Assembly (NCBI GenBank): GCA_039602395.1
Contig: JBCNJP010000023.1
Location: forward strand, 91,536,177 to 91,600,176
DNA: 64,000 nt
Direction: 5' to 3'
Source of the DNA: Deinandra increscens subsp. villosa
Taxonomy: Eukaryota; Streptophyta; Magnoliopsida; Asterales; Asteraceae
The notes below the pieces were generated by a model. The model was given only the letters and a program-made list of their open reading frames with translations, was not told where the DNA came from and made no database searches. Below, in pieces: positions 22,254 to 34,150 of this stretch; the first letter of the stretch is position 1; each line of letters opens with the position of its first letter. Position numbers and translations under genes: made by a program.

Positions 22254-23803
22254 CTTCCTACTCTAATAAACAATTACATTTGAGGACACATGTCATCACT
22301 AAATTAATTTCATCATAATTTTTCTGCTTCTCCCTCTTATTAAAAATAAATTCTCTCACTTATTAAATGCTAAGAATTTTAAATAATTAATATCAAAATA
22401 TAAATTTTCTTATTTTTTAATTTTTATAATTTAATAAACCATAATGAAATTTTAGTTATATCTTATATTAAAATTAAATTTATAACTATAATTCTTCGTT
22501 ACTTGTAATTACTTGAATTTTAAATATGAAAGATAACTTGTTTGACTCAAAAAAAAAAAAAAAAACAAACAAACAAAAATGCAAGTCACTTCTCTGTTAG
22601 TGAAATTTCATTACTAACAAATTACGAAATTGAATTTCATATTTGTTGACTTAGATATGACATGAAGATAATATAAAATAATTATTATATATATATACAA
22701 AATAAATTGAGGTGAATAGTAAGATTTGAGATTCTTTTAGTTTGACCACATAAGTTTTTTTTTTAATTTTAGCACCATAAAAGTTCTTTTATATTGATTT
22801 TTAGCACAAAAGTTCTTTGTATTTTAATTTTGCCACATAAACTTTAATATTTTTAACTTTGGTCACAAAGTTTAAGGTTTTTAACTTTGGCCACATTTTT
22901 TAGAGTTTTATACATTACCACGAAAGTTTTAAACTTTTTCGTTTTATACCTCTTAATTTTTTTACTTTCGTTTTTAGTATACTTTATATATAACAAATAT
23001 AATTCAAAAAGATAGTAGGTTTTAGCTTTTTTATAGTTTGGCTACGATAGTTTAAGGCTTTGACATTTTCTACCCTGAAACTTTTACAATTTTTTTTTTA
23101 AACGGATAGTAACTTTAGGTTTTCATAGTTTAGCCACATATGTTTCATACTTTTACGTTTTTCACCCCCTAATTTTTAAAGTTTTTTTTTGTTTAAAGTT
23201 TTGTGGTATTCTACTTTAGCCACAAAACTTTTAATTCTTCTTCTATCGTTTTTAGTATACTTTTATAGTTTTATATTTTCACCATGAGACTTTTAAACTT
23301 TTACGTTTTATACCCCTTAACTCTTTAAATTTCGTTTTTATTAGACTACATTCATTTTTTAGTATACTTTAGAGTTTTTGACTTTGGCGACGATTTTTTT
23401 ATACTTTTATACTTCGACGACACAACTTTTAAGTTTTGACCTTTTGTTACCCTAATATTTCCTACTTTCATTTTTTAGTATATTTTTTTAATAGTTTTAT
23501 ACTTCGACGACATAACTTTTAGACTTTGACGTTTTATTCCACTAAAATTTCCTACTTTCATTTTTTAGTATACTTTTTATAGTTTTATACTTTCATCACG
23601 AAACTTTTAACTTTTATGTTTTATACTAATTAACTTTTTCTACTTTCATTTTTAGTATGCTTTCAGAGTTTTCGACTTTGGTCAATACTTTATTATAGTT
23701 TTATATTATCGTCACAAAGCGCGGACAGGTCACAAGATCAAATAAAACTAAACGACACTGTCATTGCATGCCCACCGCAACGCGCGGGCGGGTCTGCAAC
23801 TTG
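22253..23803 (+). mobile_element. Candidate non-autonomous Helitron
   Basis: The 5' end TCTTCCTACTCTAATAAAC followed by GAGGACACATGTCATCAC resembles plant Helitron 5' ends. The 3' end holds a GC-rich hairpin (CCCACCGCAACGCGCGGGCG region, 23770-23792) a few bases before CTTG (23800-23803), a diverged CTRR terminus. The target would be A/T (A before, T after). The body is AT-rich with about a dozen loose repeats of CTTTGGCCACAAAGTTT-like words. No Rep/helicase. Confidence 0.4.
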
Positions 23804-24431
23804 TTATAGAACATAGATAATATAACATGGAAGTTTAATATTAATGTTAGTTATAGTAATGTTTTTATTTTCTTGAAATATTTTAAAATTACGAGTTTTT
23901 CTCTTTTTTCTTGCGTGTTTTTGTCAATTTATTTACTATTTCTTGTCAAATGTGTTATTTTGTGTCCATGCACCTCCTTTGTTATTTTGTCTATACATAA
24001 TAATAAAATTTAATTTTTTCTGTACTATTGATCAATTTTACTACTTTTCATGTCATATATTACGTGGAGAATATGTTTGATCAAATATATAAATTGCATG
24101 TTGTTTAGATGTGCACCAAAATCATAAATTTTTCTACAAGCATGTGAATTGTTGGATATTCTTTTGTGACACTATGTTATTGAATCCTACATATTGTTTG
24201 TAATATATTTCTATTGTTTATCAATAAAAATTTGAAAAAATCAGATAATTGCGCTTCCACCGGTATGAAATTGCAATCAACTAAAAAGTTTTAAAAAAAA
24301 TTCACCGATATCTTTATGCTCCTCATAGTGGATGATTATTATTTTACAATAACATCTATTAAAATATTTTTTATGTAAATTATATAGTATTTTTTTAATA
24401 ATTAAACTCGTATAGTACACGGGTTCTATAC
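23804..24431. other. AT-rich spacer
   Basis: Nothing coding was recognised. Near 24405-24430 the sequence CGTATAGTACACGGGTT forms a small hairpin and may be another degraded Helitron-like 3' end, but this is weak. Confidence 0.35.
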
Positions 24432-24770
24432 TACACCATGTTTCAGAAAGAAATTTGCTTCCAATATATAAGGAGGTAATTAAATATTACTTAACTCGCT
24501 TTAAGTGTACTTTTGTTTTATATATTTGTCGATTGTAGCCGTACAAAGTAGTTAAAATGAATACGTACTGATTTTGAATGCATGCATTGGATTCGTCATA
24601 AACTTGACAAAAAGAAAAATAAACTAGTTACGTTGAATCAAATTCATGCATTAAAAATATATATATTACAACATATAATTTAGAAAGATCCACATTTGAC
24701 TTGGTGGTCGGTTTTTTATGAGTGTTTATAATTTCATATCAGGCGTAAACGATCGTTTGATAAAATATTA
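24432..24770. repeat. Locally duplicated block, copy 2 (left part)
   Basis: Nearly identical to 21388-21770 apart from a few substitutions. It breaks at ...AATATTA, where the PIF/Harbinger element 24771-26202 is inserted, and resumes at 26203 with TTAAACC, exactly as copy 1 continues. Confidence 0.8.
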
Positions 24771-26202
24771 GGTGTGTTGTAGAATTTTGAAGTAAAAAAC
24801 GGGAGGGTCTATGATATGCACTGGTGATATTGTTTTTCATTCATCCTTTAAAATCATGTTGTGTAAAATAATTGCGACATATATGATTCTTGCACATTTC
24901 TCTCGTGTCATTGCTCGGGCACCCCGTTGGAGTATCCTCCACTTACCTTTCAAGGTACCAAAAAAACGTTCGACGTCCTGCTTTGCCGCCTTTAGAAGTT
25001 TGTTGAATCTTTTGTCAATTAGATCAACCGGATGATTATATGCCTTCACAAAAGTGGACCAAGTTGGGTATATACCGTCTGCAAGGTAGTACCACCTCTT
25101 ATACTGGTGACCGTTAACAACAAATGGACACCTTGGTGCAAGCCCGTGCATCTCATTAGTAAACACCGGAGATTGGTTCAAAACATTAATATCATTGTTT
25201 GAACCTGCAACACCAAAGAACACGTGCCAACACCAACGATCCTGTGATGCTATGGTTTCAAGCATGATGGTTGGGTACTTGTGGTCACCCCGATGAAATT
25301 GCCCCCGAAATATTTTGGGCAATTTCTCCAGTCCTAATGCGTACAGTCAATACTGCCTAACATACCGGGCAAACCATGGTATGATCCATGTGCCTGATAT
25401 AATAGTGCAATATCATGGCTAGTGGGTGCACGCAAAAACTCATTACTATATATTTTAAAAAACAAATGTAACAAAATGATCAAGTGTTTCACGTGAAGTT
25501 CTCTCGGCTATAGCTAAGTATTCATCGTACTCATCAGGAATGTTACCTGATGCTAGTTGACGAATGGCGGATGTGCATTTGTGTATAGCCGTGAAGCTAT
25601 CCCTACCCCGGGCGTCCATCCCCTCTTCGAAGTAATTGTTATGTGCTTGGACATCAGCAACTATCTTCAAAAATAAACGCTTTGACATCCGAAACCGTTC
25701 GTTAAACACTGTTTCATTGTAGATCGAATCCTCATCGAAGTAGTGTCTCATAAGTCGGTCTCTAGCTTCCATACGTTATCGGTAAACGTATTGTCTTTGT
25801 TGTGGCTGAGGAACTAGTTGCTCATGAGCCGCTACAACTAGTTCTAGAAATTGAGTATCTTCCTTGTCGGAGTCGGACGAGGAATCGGAACTTGAAGGAG
25901 GAATAGGTACGTTGAATGGAAAGCGATTCATTTTGAAATGAAGGCGAATGTGAGTGAATGAAGTGAATGTGAATGTGAATGAATGAGATGAATGGTTATA
26001 TATAATGTTTAAAATTTAAAAGAATTTTTTTTATATTGCATAATGCCATTCAACGGCTCTTTGACCTGGGCCCCACTCCAATTTACCATCGGCAAAAACA
26101 AGCAGCAAGCACATGGATTTGGGCGGCGCCGCGGGCCTGGCGGCGGTGTTTGTCGGCGACGCCGCCGGCGCCGCGACATTCTTAACCCCACTCCGTCCCA
26201 CC
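24771..26202 (-). mobile_element. PIF/Harbinger element carrying a dead transposase
   Basis: A 1432-bp insertion whose borders are fixed by the uninterrupted copy at 21771. It is flanked by TTA at 24768-24770 and 26203-26205, the classic three-base Harbinger TSD. The outer ends are GGTGTGTTG (left) and GGTGGGACGG (right, reverse strand), so the terminal repeats are short and imperfect. The inside holds a minus-strand transposase pseudogene (25931-24837). The right 170 bp are strikingly GC-rich (GCGCCGCGGGCCTGGCGGCG area). Confidence 0.8.
24837..25931 (-). pseudogene. PIF/Harbinger transposase (DDE nuclease, ALP1/HARBI1-like)
   Basis: The minus strand from the ATG at 25931 reads a Ser/Asp-rich N-terminus, then FRMSKRLFLKIV (about 25680), the helix-turn-helix-like AIRQLASGN segment, and the nuclease domain. 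Nuclease landmarks are GSIDCTH (first Asp), GDHKYPTIMLE, FFGVAGSNNDINVLNQSP (second Asp) and ERFFGTLKGKWRIL (final Glu), ending LHNMILKDE at 24837. These are the DDE residues of the HARBI1-like family. Breaks are a TAA at about 25776 shortly before the MEARDR segment, a one-base T-run frameshift near 25445, and a TAG replacing the Trp after IDCTH near 25337. The protein is dead as read, though damage is light. Confidence 0.8.
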
Positions 26203-26229
26203 TTAAACCGCCGTTTAAAGGGCCATTTT

Positions 26230-27256
26230 TAACAGCTTAAAATAGACAACTTCCTAACGAATTGTTAAGACAGTTCATAAATTACATGATGAAAATATCA
26301 TTCCTTATAATGCCATGAAGAAGGTCGTGGGGTAGAGGATATAATACTTGTTTTTTAAAAGACATTTGTGTGGAGGATGTTTCTCTTTCGTGCAAATTCC
26401 CGAGGCTTTTTGTTCTAGAAAATAACAAAAATTGTCGGGTGTCGGATCGTAGAGTTGGGGATGGTTGGAGGTGGGATTGGAGACGGAATATTAGAGGTGG
26501 GGTCGAAGAGTTACAATTACATAGACTTTGAATGATGCTTAATTCACTTAGTTGGGGGTCTAACTTAGATTCTTGGAAATGGAGTTTTGAGGATCATGAC
26601 GATTTTATGGTGAAATGGGTTAGAAAGACGATTGAAAGGAAGATTCTTCCGACTATTGAGTGGAAGACTAGGTGGAAGCTTAGTGTTCCAAAAAAGTAAA
26701 CATATTCATGTGGTGGGTGTCCTTGGATCGACTTCCTACACGAAGTAATCTTTACAGCAAAGGGCTGGAAATTCCGGATATTTTGTGCCCGTTTTGTGAC
26801 TTGGAGATTGAGACGGTTAATCATATTTTCGGCTCATGTAATGTGTTGAAGAAGGTATGGCGCTCGATACGTGTATGGCTTAATCTAGCCGGGCCAGGGG
26901 GATTAACTCCTCGTGATTTACATTTGTGGCTTGATGTGTGTCGTCTCTCTCAGAAACGGGAAAATCTAGTCGAAGGGGTTATGTTTTATGCTTGGTGGGT
27001 TATTTGGAAGGAATGGAATGAGATTGTCCATAGAAAGGATTATCTGAAGGTTCGATTCATGTTCGACTCGATCATCCATTTCTCCTATCACTGGATAACC
27101 TTTAGAGAGCAAAATTATTGTATGTCTTGGGTTAGTTAGTTAATAAAAACCCATTTATTTCAGTGTAATTTTTTTCGTTGGTGGTTGGTTAGGTTTTTCT
27201 AATCGCCGTGTGTTTTATAATATATATCTTTGTCTTTCAAAAAAAAAAAAAAAAAA
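26230..27256 (+). mobile_element. 5'-truncated LINE with poly(A) tail
   Basis: This is the 3' end of a plant LINE. It encodes the zinc-binding C-terminus: SLDRLPTRSNLYSKGLEIPD, then CPFCDLEIETVNHIFGSC (26790-26850) and a tryptophan-rich end YAWWVIWKEWN, stop at 27139. A homopolymer frameshift at about 26690 (AAAAAA before GTAAAC) breaks it. An 18-A tail at 27239-27256 is followed by GAGTAACTCATTT (27257-27269). The matching 5' copy of that 13-bp TSD survives only in the duplicate at 21881-21893; a deletion removed it here. Confidence 0.8.
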
Positions 27257-27269
27257 GAGTAACTCATTT

Positions 27270-29051
27270 AGATATTTTTTATAATCTGATATTCGGATAA
27301 TAACGTTGACGTTTTGCTGAATTCGACAGAGAAGTAGAAGATGACCTAAAATGAGTTGGAGAGCTTTCATTTTGTTATTTTATGATAAAAGAGTTGAGGA
27401 AGCTTCAAAAATCATGGGAGGTACGGTAGCAAAAGTCAATGGGAGGTACGGTAGCAAAGTCATAATAAAAAATCTGTCAATATATATTAAACAGTCAAAT
27501 AATATTTATGTTTTTCTTTATTAAATTATTTAATATGAAAGCATTATTTTTTTCATTCATGTTTTATTTGATTTTACATTATTTATATGTTTTCTATTTA
27601 GTTTATAGTTTTCTTTATAAGCTTTATGAATTTTTAATATGCATATTTGAAGGGTTAATCAGATTTTTATGGGATTTAGTTTTGTTGAATATTATTTTTG
27701 ATTATGTTATTTTTGTTTGATATTTATATCATTTGCTTTGTTATTTGGACTTAGGTGGAGTAACTTAAGGAGCAAGTTTATATATTTTAGCATAAAATAT
27801 AAATATTGGTGTATAGTCATTGTATTTTTTATAGTTTTATTCATAATAAAAGTCTTTTAATTATCTTTAAATATTCGATGTGTTCTTCCATGTTATATAT
27901 AGACGATAACATCATAACAATATATAGATAGTTAAAAAACACTTTTTATAACGTGTAGAAATTTTGTTCTTAGTATATCTTAATAAAATAACTAGAATAT
28001 TACTTATCATATCCTTTAAATACGATCAAAGTAATACAAAAAGAAGTCTACAAGATTTTGACCTTTTGCAATTATTTGATTTATTTAGTGTACTTAAATA
28101 TGTTGGCTACAAAGACGTTGGGTTATGTAGGTTTGAAAATGTATTATGTGGTATCATTTTAAGATCATTCTTTCAAAAAAGGGTTCCATCCGGTTTCAAA
28201 AAGAAAATTTCCTCCTGTTTAATTTTATTTTACATATTTATCAATTATGATCGTGTAGAAAGTAGATAAAATTAACACATAGTGAGGTTAAATGAATGCA
28301 TCGACACAAAATCACGTGGCCTCTCCTCACTCATCGTGGGTGGTTACTTCGTCTCATATAACACATAATCAAGGCGTTGTCCTGTTAGGATTCGGGTATT
28401 CAACCAACAATCAATAGAAACTAGAAGATGTATAACACGAGAGTTAATGTGATTTTGTCAAATCTGACTTATGTCTATGTACGGACTGCAACCAGAAACT
28501 CTAAATTGCTTTACTTTATGCCTCACGCTTTATCTCTATTAAGGAATTTACAAGTATAAGAACAATTTATACATAATATAGCTAGGTTACATAGAGTTAC
28601 TAACAAGAAACATAAATAGGCTCAAGGTGGGGTCAAGGCTGGCCCACCTGCCTTCTTGTCTACGATCTCCTTATCCCTAATCACTTGTTTTCTTGTCATC
28701 ATTAACCGAAGATACATGATTTACACTCACTGGGTGTTGGCATATCGTAGCGCTTAATTTGGCTTGCTTTTATAACCTTGGTCATGCATATTGTTCTAAT
28801 ATTTTGCACGAAATTGTAAATTGGTTTGTGCCGGTTGTTACTCACATGCATTATTGCTGACGTTTTTTTTAAACATATATTTTAGTTACTTAACGCACAT
28901 GACAATTTGATGTGATTTAGCAGGTGTACATCAGTAAGGCGCATCAGTTGGATTCTACTTTAGTTGTATGTTATTTATGTTAGGTATTTGGATTTTTGAA
29001 ACTTGGGTTAAGTGTTCACCCATAATGATATCAAAATTACACAAGAGTAGT
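27270..29051. other. AT-rich spacer
   Basis: No gene was recognised. 27510-27720 and 27960-28270 are open frames made of low-complexity T-rich DNA without domains. From about 28381 (TGTTAGGATTCGGG) there is LTR-like sequence, but no matching end was found. Confidence 0.45.
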
Positions 29052-29280
29052 GTTAGGTGGAAGGTTAATCTGGTTTAGTTTTTCACTTAATTTTATCGAT
29101 GAAATTTTCAAGGGAAGTTCATATTAACACACACAATATCTCCACGTAAATAGATCAATTAGCATTAAGTGCATATCTTCTATTAGTTTACATTGTTGTA
29201 TTTTCCTTATTTACTTCTTGTAACTTTGTATTTAATCATATTCATAATCAATAGAATATACGATTCATTCACCCTTGGCA
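29052..29280 (+). repeat. Probable 5' LTR of copia element
   Basis: TGTTAGGTGG near 29052 to CACCCTTGGCA at 29280 has TG...CA ends and immediately precedes a primer-binding site. The right end is well supported by the PBS; the left end is a guess among several TGTTAG words. Confidence 0.45.
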
Positions 29281-29294
29281 TGGTAATCAGAGCC
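29281..29294 (+). promoter_or_regulatory. Primer-binding site of copia element
   Basis: TGGTAATCAGAGCC matches the initiator-methionine tRNA primer-binding site TGGTATCAGAGCC with one extra A, directly after the LTR. Confidence 0.7.
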
Positions 29295-29388
29295 TGAAAA
29301 CACTCCCAAGAGTTTTTCGATCCCTCCCTCTTCATCCCGTCCCTGCCCTTTCTTCGTCTCTCCCTCTCTCGATCTCTTCCCTTCCTCC

Positions 29389-32300
29389 ATGGCCTCAAAA
29401 GATGTTATCTCCATTACTGCTTCTACTCACTTCACCATTAAACTTACTTCCCAAAACTACCACGTATGGAGGCGTCATGTCCACTCCTCCTTAGTCGGTC
29501 ACGATCTCGCCGGCTTCCTAACCGGTGATACCGCTGCCCCTGCCAAAATCAAAGACAACAAGGCCAATCCCGATTATTCCCTCTGGGTCCGGCAAGACCA
29601 GAGCATATACAGCGCCCTCCTAGGGTCCTGCTCCGATGCTATCCAGCCTTTAATTGCCTCTGCGGTCACCGCCAAGGAGGCATGGGATCGACTCGCCGCT
29701 TCCTTCGCGAGCTCCTCTCTATCCCGTGTCATCTCTCTTAAAACCAAACTCACAAAGAACCCTAAGGGTAACCGTCCAGTCGCCGAATTTCTGAATGAGA
29801 TGCGCTCAATTGCGGACGAATTGGCTCTCGTTCAGAATCCTATCAGTGATGCGGATCTTATGGTGTATATCCTAAATCAGTTGGGCGATGAATACTCCTC
29901 CCTCACCGCTGCGTTTAAGCTTGTCGATTTTGAGCGCTCTCTGCCTCCACCCGAGCATGTTCTCTCTGTCCCTGTAACCGCAAACTACACCCAGCGGCTG
30001 CCTAGCCGCAACTCCAATCGGCCTTCCACCGATTATCCTAACCGCTCCAACCGTGGCCAGCCTTCCTCCTCGCAGCGCTCTTCGCGCTCTGCTCGTCCTC
30101 CGTCCAATACTTCCGCTTCCCGCTCCAATGAGTTCTGTAACTTTTGCCAAATTTTTGGTCATGAAACCAAAGATTGCAGGAAACTTCAGAAGTTCCTCAA
30201 AGATAATCTGGTTATCTCGCCCACTGACTCACCTGCCCCGGTGGCTAATGTTGCTACCGCCACTCCCACCAATTCTATGTGGATGATGGATAGCGGTGCC
30301 TCTCACCATATCTCCTCCTGCCCGGCTTCTCTTTCCTCCGTCTCTGACTATGGAGGCCCAGATGAGATCCTCCTTGGTAACGGTACTGGTTTGTCGATTT
30401 CGCATATTGGTTCAACACAATTTTTAAATTCTGTTAAATCTCTGTCTCTATCCGATGTTCATTGTGTTCCCACCATGCGTTCTAATTTGATTTCCGTTGC
30501 AAAATTATGTCGTACTAACAATGTTTCGGTGGAATTCTTTCCGCTTTATTTTCTTGTGAAGGATCTCACCACGGGGGCGCCTATAATGCGAGGGGAGAAC
30601 ATCAATGATGTGTACTACCTCAAACCCGCTTCCACCCCTCCTGAAGTTCATGCTACCGTTCCTGCATCACCTATCCAGTGGCACCACCGTCTTGGCCACC
30701 CGTCGTTTCGTATTTTTCAATTTATGTGTAAAGACCTCGGTCTGAATTTTAAGTCTTTATCCAGTAATTCCTTTCATTGTCAATCTTGTCATATGAATAA
30801 AAGCCATAAGTTGCCCTTTGGCCCCAATTCGTTTGTTGCTAATAAACCGTTAGAACTTATTTATTCGGATGTTTGGGGGCCCGTTCAACAATCCGTTGAC
30901 GGGTTCAAGTATTATGTCGTGTTTGTTGACTACTTTTCAAAATATGTATGGCTTTATCCTCTCAAACAAAAATCCGAGGTCTCGGTTGTTTTTCCTCAAT
31001 ACAAAAAACTCGTGGAAAAGTTTTTTAATCAACCGATTAAATCCTTTTTTAGTGACAATGGTGGTGAATACATTGGCCTATCTTCCTTTTTGCAATCCGA
31101 AGGCATTTCTCACTATACTACACCTCCGCATACTCCGGAACAAAATGGGGTCGCGGAGCGTCGCCACCGTCACATCGTGGAAACCGGCTTAGCTCTCCTC
31201 CACTTTGCCGGCCTTCCTCTCACCTTCTGGTCGCATGCATTTCAAACGGCGGTATATTTGATCAATCGCATGCCAACTCCGATTCTAAACTCTAAGTCCC
31301 CGTATCAACTTCTATTTCAAACCTCACCTAATTATTCCAAACTCAAGACATTTGGGTGTTTGTGTTATCCTTGGCTCAAGCCGTACACAACTTCCAAACT
31401 TCAACCCAAATCACAACCTTGCCTTTTCCTTGGTTACTCCGTTGCCAAATCTGCCTATAAATGTTTTGACTCTAAAGCCAACCGTCTCTATCATTCCCGT
31501 CATGTCTCATTCGTGGAAACCGGATTTCCGTCCAAAGGCATTCTTCCCAACCCCGTTGCCTTACCTTCCTCGGATGAGTTTCTTCGGACCACCCCTCTCT
31601 TTTTCCCACAGCCGAGCCCCCCTCCTCCTGTTTCCCCACAGCCGGCCTCCCCTCATTCGTCCCACTCCAGTCCTGCCTCCCCTTCGTCCAACTCCTTACC
31701 CTCCCAAACCGACTCCACCGCACCCTCCCCAACCGAGCCCACCACTCCACCTTCCGTCAACCAGTCTCCAACCTCCGCTGCCACCACTCCTACCTCGCTG
31801 TCCTCACCGCCCACACCATCAACTCCCTCATCCTCGTCGTCCGCTGCCTCCTCTGCCGCTCCAGCGGGTGCTCCGTTGCCTCCCCGCCAACACAATAAAA
31901 ATCCTACATATTTCAACTCCGAGTTCGTGAACACCGTCACAACTCACCCGATCCCTCCGCCTCTCGAACCATCCACCTATCTTCAGGCGTCCAAAGATCC
32001 TCTTTGGCGCAAGGCCATGGACGACGAATACAATGCCCTCCTTCGTAATAACACTTGGGAATTAGTGGCTCCTCCTGATCGCCAACCAATTGGGTGCAAA
32101 TGGATATTTCGTATTAAGCGACATCCCGACGGCAGCATTGATAAATATAAAGCTCGTCTGGTCGCTAAGGGTTTTTTGCAGGAATATGGTAAGGATTATT
32201 TTGACACTTTTAGTCCGGTGACAAAACCGGTGACCATTCGTACTGTTCTTGCTATTGCTCTCTCTCTCGTGGTTGGTCGTCGCGACAGTTAGATGTTAAT

Positions 32301-32825
32301 AATGCCTTCCTACAAGGCAATCTGGATGAGGAGGTCTACATGTCACAACCTCCTGGTTACATTAACGAGCAATTTCCAAATCATGTCTGCAAGCTTCGAC
32401 GGTCATTGTATGGGCTTAAGCAAGCTCCTCGCGCATGGTACTTGGCTCTTACAAAGTTTCTCCTGGACTTTGGGTTCAAAAAGTCCCTTGCTGATGCCTC
32501 ACTTTTTGTTTACAACCACAAGGGGGTTCACTGCTATTTTCTGGTGTATGTTGATGACATAATCGTCACGAGCAACAATGACAATTTTGTGGCGAGCTTT
32601 GTCAAGAGCATCTCCGATCGGTTTTCTCTCAAGGATCTAGGGGTGCCTAGTCACTTTCTGGGGGTTGAGCTTATTCACCTACCTCAGGGTCTCTTTCTCT
32701 CGCAGCATCGGCATATTCATGACATTTTGGAGCAGCATCATATGGACGGTTCCAAAACCGTTCTTACCCATCTTTGTTCCTCGCAAGCATTAACCATTGA
32801 TGATGGCACACCGACAGTTGACCCC
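29389..32825 (+). pseudogene. Ty1/copia gag-pol polyprotein, frameshifted and truncated
   Basis: Order of domains: gag (residues 1-240) with zinc knuckle CNFCQIFGHETKDC from residue 250; aspartic protease MMDSGASHH with the catalytic Asp at 301; integrase with WHHRLGHP...CQSC zinc site, IYSDVWGP, FSDNGGEY and NGVAERRHR; a long Pro/Ser linker; then reverse transcriptase. The first frame stops at 32292 because of a CT-dinucleotide slip in CTCTCTCTC near 32262. RT continues in another frame (LDVNNAFLQGNL, SLYGLKQAPRAW, VYVDDIIVTSN). At 32826, just after VDP, an unrelated LTR-like sequence replaces the remaining RT end and RNase H. Leader, PBS and LTR lie directly upstream. The product would be a retrotransposon polyprotein; this copy is inactive. 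Confidence 0.85.
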
Positions 32826-33430
32826 TGTTGGAATTTACAGTGGGATCCGGGTTACCGATTTTTATTTTATTAAAACCATCATCCTTGTAACTTCTGGAGG
32901 GACTAAAAGTGTTAATTGATGAAACTTGATTTTAATTATCATTAACACAAAATTGAAAACGAATTCACGACCGAACATCGGTTTCGACCGATTCAATTCA
33001 ATCGCCGGTTTCTTTTCTTGGCAATCAATTGGGATTCAATGATAAGAGAATACATAGCAATCATCAGTACTCTCACAACCTCTTCCTGTTTCTCTCTCGC
33101 TCTCTCTCGTTCTCTGTTTTACCGGCGAAGAAAAACCCACCGCAAAACACCACCAAACCACCACATTTGGTCGCTGTTAATCACCGTTCTACACATTTCT
33201 GTGATCGCGAATCTCCCACGAACAACCGGGTGTAATCAGAAGTTCAAACCGCGACCACGCTTGGTGTTCGCGTTTACGTTTCGGGTTTAATTTCGGCTTC
33301 CAAATCACCTCGTATCTCATCTTCGATCCAAGGTAACGATTCCTTAATGTTAGTCGCACCTTTTTATGTGTTTTATTTGAGTTTCGAGATTTTCCGGCGA
33401 CCGGAACTAGGGTTCCGATCACCGGAATTC
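32826..33430 (+). mobile_element. LTR-like insertion truncating the copia element
   Basis: It starts TGTTGGAATTTACAG exactly where the copia RT frame ends, as copia-type LTRs often begin. A TC-rich initiator-like stretch (TCTCTCGCTCTCTCTCG, about 33093) and leader-like sequence follow. The right end was not located and no TSD match to ACCCC was found, so its length is uncertain. Confidence 0.45.
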
Positions 33431-33501
33431 TTGTATGAAGAAGATGACTTCAGGCTGGGTCGGGTTATATACATTCCTTTCCGGATATAAAACAGACGCC
33501 A

Positions 33502-33728
33502 AACTGGCACGAGTGGTAAGGTTGTTGTGTTCGTTCGCTGGAGGCGCAGGTTCGAGTCCTGGCCTCACCATATTTTTAATACTCTATTTTTCTGGACTTG
33601 GTTCCTGGTCGCTATCTATACATAAAACAATTCCGGCCCAACTCCTAACACAATCAGGCCTTTGGCCGGGTGGCTTGTGCGCTGTCTCATAACATAGAGG
33701 TCACGGGTTCGAACCCGGTGACCTCCAT
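33502..33728 (+). repeat. Two tandem tRNA-like pol III modules
   Basis: Module 1 (33502-33573) has A-box-like TGGCACGAGTGG and a perfect B box GGTTCGAGTCC. Module 2 (33655-33728) has TGGCCGGGTGG and GGTTCGAACCC, with CTCATAA where an elongator tRNA-Met anticodon loop would be. Neither closes an acceptor stem, so they are not called functional tRNAs. In module 2 the B box sits in a 29-bp palindrome-like stretch with outer arms GAGGTCAC/GTGACCTC. Confidence 0.5.
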
Positions 33729-33951
33729 GTTTCTGTTTTTTTTATTATCTTGTATTTTGAGCATATGATCACTATATTTTGTACCAAAACTTCTCCTTGT
33801 CATATCTTAAACCCGTAAAAATTATATTTGAGACATTTGCACCCCGTAAATCATATTTAACTTGTCATTTTAAATAATAAATATAGTTTTAAAACCTATA
33901 AATATATATATTGATATAAAACTTTGGGTTTACCTCAAAAGAGGAATATAT

Positions 33952-33984
<33 letters not shown>

Positions 33985-34150
33985 TGTGTGGATTGTTATA
34001 AATATATATATACATGACGTTGGCTTGAAACAAAGTGATCTTTGGTGTAAACCATAGAATGTTTTAGAAAACTATTTAAGAACGTCGTTTTGGACTAGAA
34101 ACACAAAATACTCGGTTTTAAATCATGATTCACTATAAATTGTAAATTCT
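33729..34150. other. AT-rich spacer with TA microsatellite
   Basis: No gene was seen. (TA)n-rich sequence occurs at about 33945-33985, and the right side ends in the assembly gap. Confidence 0.5.

Noticed and set aside
27508..28269. Open frames of 70 and 101 codons
   Set aside because: T-rich low-complexity translation (Phe/Leu/Tyr runs) with no family resemblance.
33655..33728. A functional tRNA-Met gene
   Set aside because: The B box and CAT are present, but the acceptor and D stems do not pair, so it is treated as a tRNA-like module.
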